From positions 1 to 45,234 of the forward strand of contig CAIYVZ010000087.1 in the NCBI GenBank assembly GCA_903929755.1: DNA of 45,234 bases, read 5' to 3'. Below, piece after piece: positions 43,783 to 45,234 of the stretch. The position numbers were made by a program, and so were the translations under genes. The notes under the pieces are model-generated. The model saw nothing but the letters and a program-made list of their open reading frames with translations. It was not told the DNA's origin and ran no database searches. Origin of the DNA: an uncultured Acidobacteriia bacterium. GTDB taxonomy: Bacteria; Acidobacteriota; Terriglobia; Bryobacterales; Bryobacteraceae. Each line of letters starts with the position of its first letter. Position 1 is the stretch's first letter.

Positions 43783-44217
43783 CTAAACTCGCCAGCCGCA
43801 AATCGCGTTCGAGAGTGCGATCCGCTGAAGCCCGTGCGGCGTTACCGTAATTACGTCCGTGCCGTTCAGAGCAACGATGCCCAACGAGTAATCGCGCGGT
43901 CGCCGGATCAGCACCACGTCTCCCCGTCGGGCTCGCAGAATGTCCACTTGCGGCATCGCATAGGCCCCCGTGACGCGCTCGGCCACAGACCGAACGGACG
44001 CCTCGCCCGAGTAGCCACGGATCGCCCGTTGCGCCTCCGTGCGCGAGTGGTAGCGGCCACGGAACTGCGCCGCCACATCCACTCCGGTCATCACTTCGAT
44101 GGCGTCGCACGCGAAGAGGCAGCAGTCCCAGACACCATACTGGAAACGCGTCTCCCGATGTGCGGTAAGAAAGCGATCGAGCGCGCTCTGCCAGCCGGGT
44201 AAGCGTGTGAGGCACAT
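43783..44217 (-). CDS. NlpC/P60-like (DUF6950-type) tail-assembly protein
   Basis: 144 aa from ATG 44217, 5 bp after the upstream stop. FQYGVWDCCLFACDAIEVMTG contains the candidate nucleophile Cys32/33 in the NlpC/P60-like position. RARRGDVVLI and SLGIVALNG follow; the usual catalytic His is not clear. In tail operons this slot is held by a peptidoglycan hydrolase-like tail tip protein. A longer frame up to 44505 overlaps the neighbour and is rejected. Confidence 0.72.
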   Translation of the reverse strand: MCLTRLPGWQSALDRFLTAHRETRFQYGVWDCCLFACDAIEVMTGVDVAAQFRGRYHSRTEAQRAIRGYSGEASVRSVAERVTGAYAMPQVDILRARRGDVVLIRRPRDYSLGIVALNGTDVITVTPHGLQRIALSNAICGWRV

Positions 44218-44222
44218 CAGAT

Positions 44223-44801
44223 TCAAATGTTGTTTGCGGAGTTGGGCGTTTTGCCCCAATAGATCGTCACTTCCTGAATCCCGCTCACGAACTCCAGGCC
44301 TCTGTCGCCGGGGTGGTCGAGTTGCTGATCGTCGTTCGTGTACCGGCGGTAGACCGACGTATTCATATCGAGCAGCCGGTTTTCGCAGTTGATCGAGATG
44401 ATCGCGGTGTTGCCGCCGACTTCGATTGAAGGCTGATCCATCCTCCCCGCCCATGAGACGATGGGCGACGTGATCAGCGCTCCGGCTGAGAAGAGGCCGA
44501 GCCACACCGTGACGGGAGCGCCCAACTGGAATTCTCCGAGGACATCGGCGATCAGCGCCGGATCGATCCCGCTCATCGTCAGCGTTATTCCCTTCGCTTC
44601 AACCGAGGCCCCGTCCTCGATTGTCGAGACCCCGCCAAGGGTTCCGATCCCCGCCCATGCGTGGCCGTTCCATTGGACCGTCCCGTACCCGCTCCAGACG
44701 TGAATCGGACCAGTCACGAAATAGGCCTCGACGAAAAGTGCCGGTCGCAGCTCGCTCGCCTGCACAGCGGCGAGCATGTCGCTGCTCATCGCACGCGGCA
44801 T
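44223..44801 (-). CDS. Phage tail hub-type protein (DUF2163-like position)
   Basis: 192 aa from ATG 44801, one base after the upstream stop. It is beta-rich: LRPALFVEAYF, VHVWSGYG-like segments, AKGITLTMSGIDPALI, NTAIISINCENRLLDM and VYRRYTNDDQQLDHPGD. The last segment matches the usual R.tdaDQ...p.D-type ending of tail hub proteins. The order relative to the neighbours resembles GTA g13 (DUF2163) followed by an NlpC/P60 gene. Assignment is by motif and position. Confidence 0.68.
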   Translation of the reverse strand: MPRAMSSDMLAAVQASELRPALFVEAYFVTGPIHVWSGYGTVQWNGHAWAGIGTLGGVSTIEDGASVEAKGITLTMSGIDPALIADVLGEFQLGAPVTVWLGLFSAGALITSPIVSWAGRMDQPSIEVGGNTAIISINCENRLLDMNTSVYRRYTNDDQQLDHPGDRGLEFVSGIQEVTIYWGKTPNSANNI

Positions 44802-44802
44802 T

Positions 44803-45234
44803 TCAGAGCGCCTCCCGGATCTCAAACTGCAAGCCGTACATCCGTGATTCGGTGATCGAATACTTCCGCGCGTTTGACTTCAGCCGGAACAGCCCCTGCG
44901 TGTTCACAAGCGTGATCGCGGCCCCATCGAGCGGGGACTCCCGGATCTGAGGCCAGATACTGAGCGCAGTGGCGCCACCGCTCGCAGTCACCGTTCCGAG
45001 ATTGCGGTACAACCGGTAGCCGACCTGTAGCCAGTCGCCCGGCGAGAGTTCTCCGGTCCAATCCCGAACGCTGAGCGCGTACCCGGTTTGTCCTGCTCCA
45101 TTGACGGCCATAGTTCCGGAACCAACTCCGGCCAGCGGGGCTCGTGCCAGCGGATCGCCGAGTTGAAATACGTTGGCCTGCCCCTGCACTCCCATCAGCC
45201 ACGCGATCCAGGCCTGCGCCTGCGCGTGCGTCAG
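44803..45234 (-). CDS. Phage tail protein, 5' end outside window
   Basis: The frame is open to the right edge (LTHAQAQAWIAWLMGVQG.. before the first internal ATG at 45195), so the gene begins beyond 45234. The visible 143 residues are beta-rich with LARAPLAGVGSG, SPGDWLQVGYRLYR and TALSIWPQIRESP, typical of small distal tail proteins. It overlaps nothing and ends 1 bp before the next ATG. The specific family is not recognised. Confidence 0.65.
   Translation of the reverse strand: MTHAQAQAWIAWLMGVQGQANVFQLGDPLARAPLAGVGSGTMAVNGAGQTGYALSVRDWTGELSPGDWLQVGYRLYRNLGTVTASGGATALSIWPQIRESPLDGAAITLVNTQGLFRLKSNARKYSITESRMYGLQFEIREAL

Overview
The window is high-GC bacterial DNA, mostly accessory. Its style suggests a large-genome soil bacterium, possibly an Acidobacteriota (Solibacter-like): long NACHT-HEAT paralogs, a secreted protein with MBG/Ig-like repeats, IS3- and IS21-type elements, and an operon with an ECF-like sigma factor. 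That taxonomic guess is inference from gene style; no rRNA or tRNA gene was seen.

Layout. (1) 1-124 is the end of an IS21-type element that has cut off the 3' end of an EAL-HDOD gene (to 986). (2) 987-5248 is a mobile-looking block: a type IV toxin-antitoxin pair (AbiEi/AbiEii) and a large serine recombinase, bracketed by two copies of a 98-bp near-identical repeat and by palindromes. (3) 5249-13250 holds two NACHT-HEAT STAND ATPases pointing away from each other. Between them lie a ThiF/E1-like protein with a degenerate JAB-like N-terminus and a 65-codon small ORF. (4) 13377-19109 is a tightly coupled minus-strand operon of seven genes: three exported helical proteins, a one-pass membrane protein, a sigma factor, a zinc-finger anti-sigma-like protein and a Lon-like Ser/Lys peptidase without an ATPase. 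Divergent from it (19283-20745) are an exported protein and a multi-pass membrane protein. (5) 20822-23785 is a third NACHT-HEAT protein. (6) 23923-25891 is a GNAT acetyltransferase gene cut by an IS3-family element with a 3-bp target duplication; the element carries a structured candidate RNA in its 3' tail. (7) 25911-33412 is a second divergent NACHT pair, here enclosing a Clp/HSP100 ATPase and a YbjN-like protein. (8) 33481-45234 is a minus-strand, late-phage or GTA-like distal tail module running in from beyond the right edge. It ends in a GH73-type lysin and a secreted Cys-repeat protein, with a frameshifted partition-gene remnant between them.

How it fits together. The centre (5-33 kb) looks like a conflict/defence or signalling island. 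Five STAND ATPases share one N-terminal helical module, and they are combined with different enzymatic partners (E1-like; Clp plus YbjN). The same locus has a sigma/anti-sigma/Lon-like protease operon and an envelope-protein divergon. STAND NACHT proteins in bacteria are known in several cases to sense phage. The proposal that these five share a common effector or adaptor interface is inference from the aligned N-termini.
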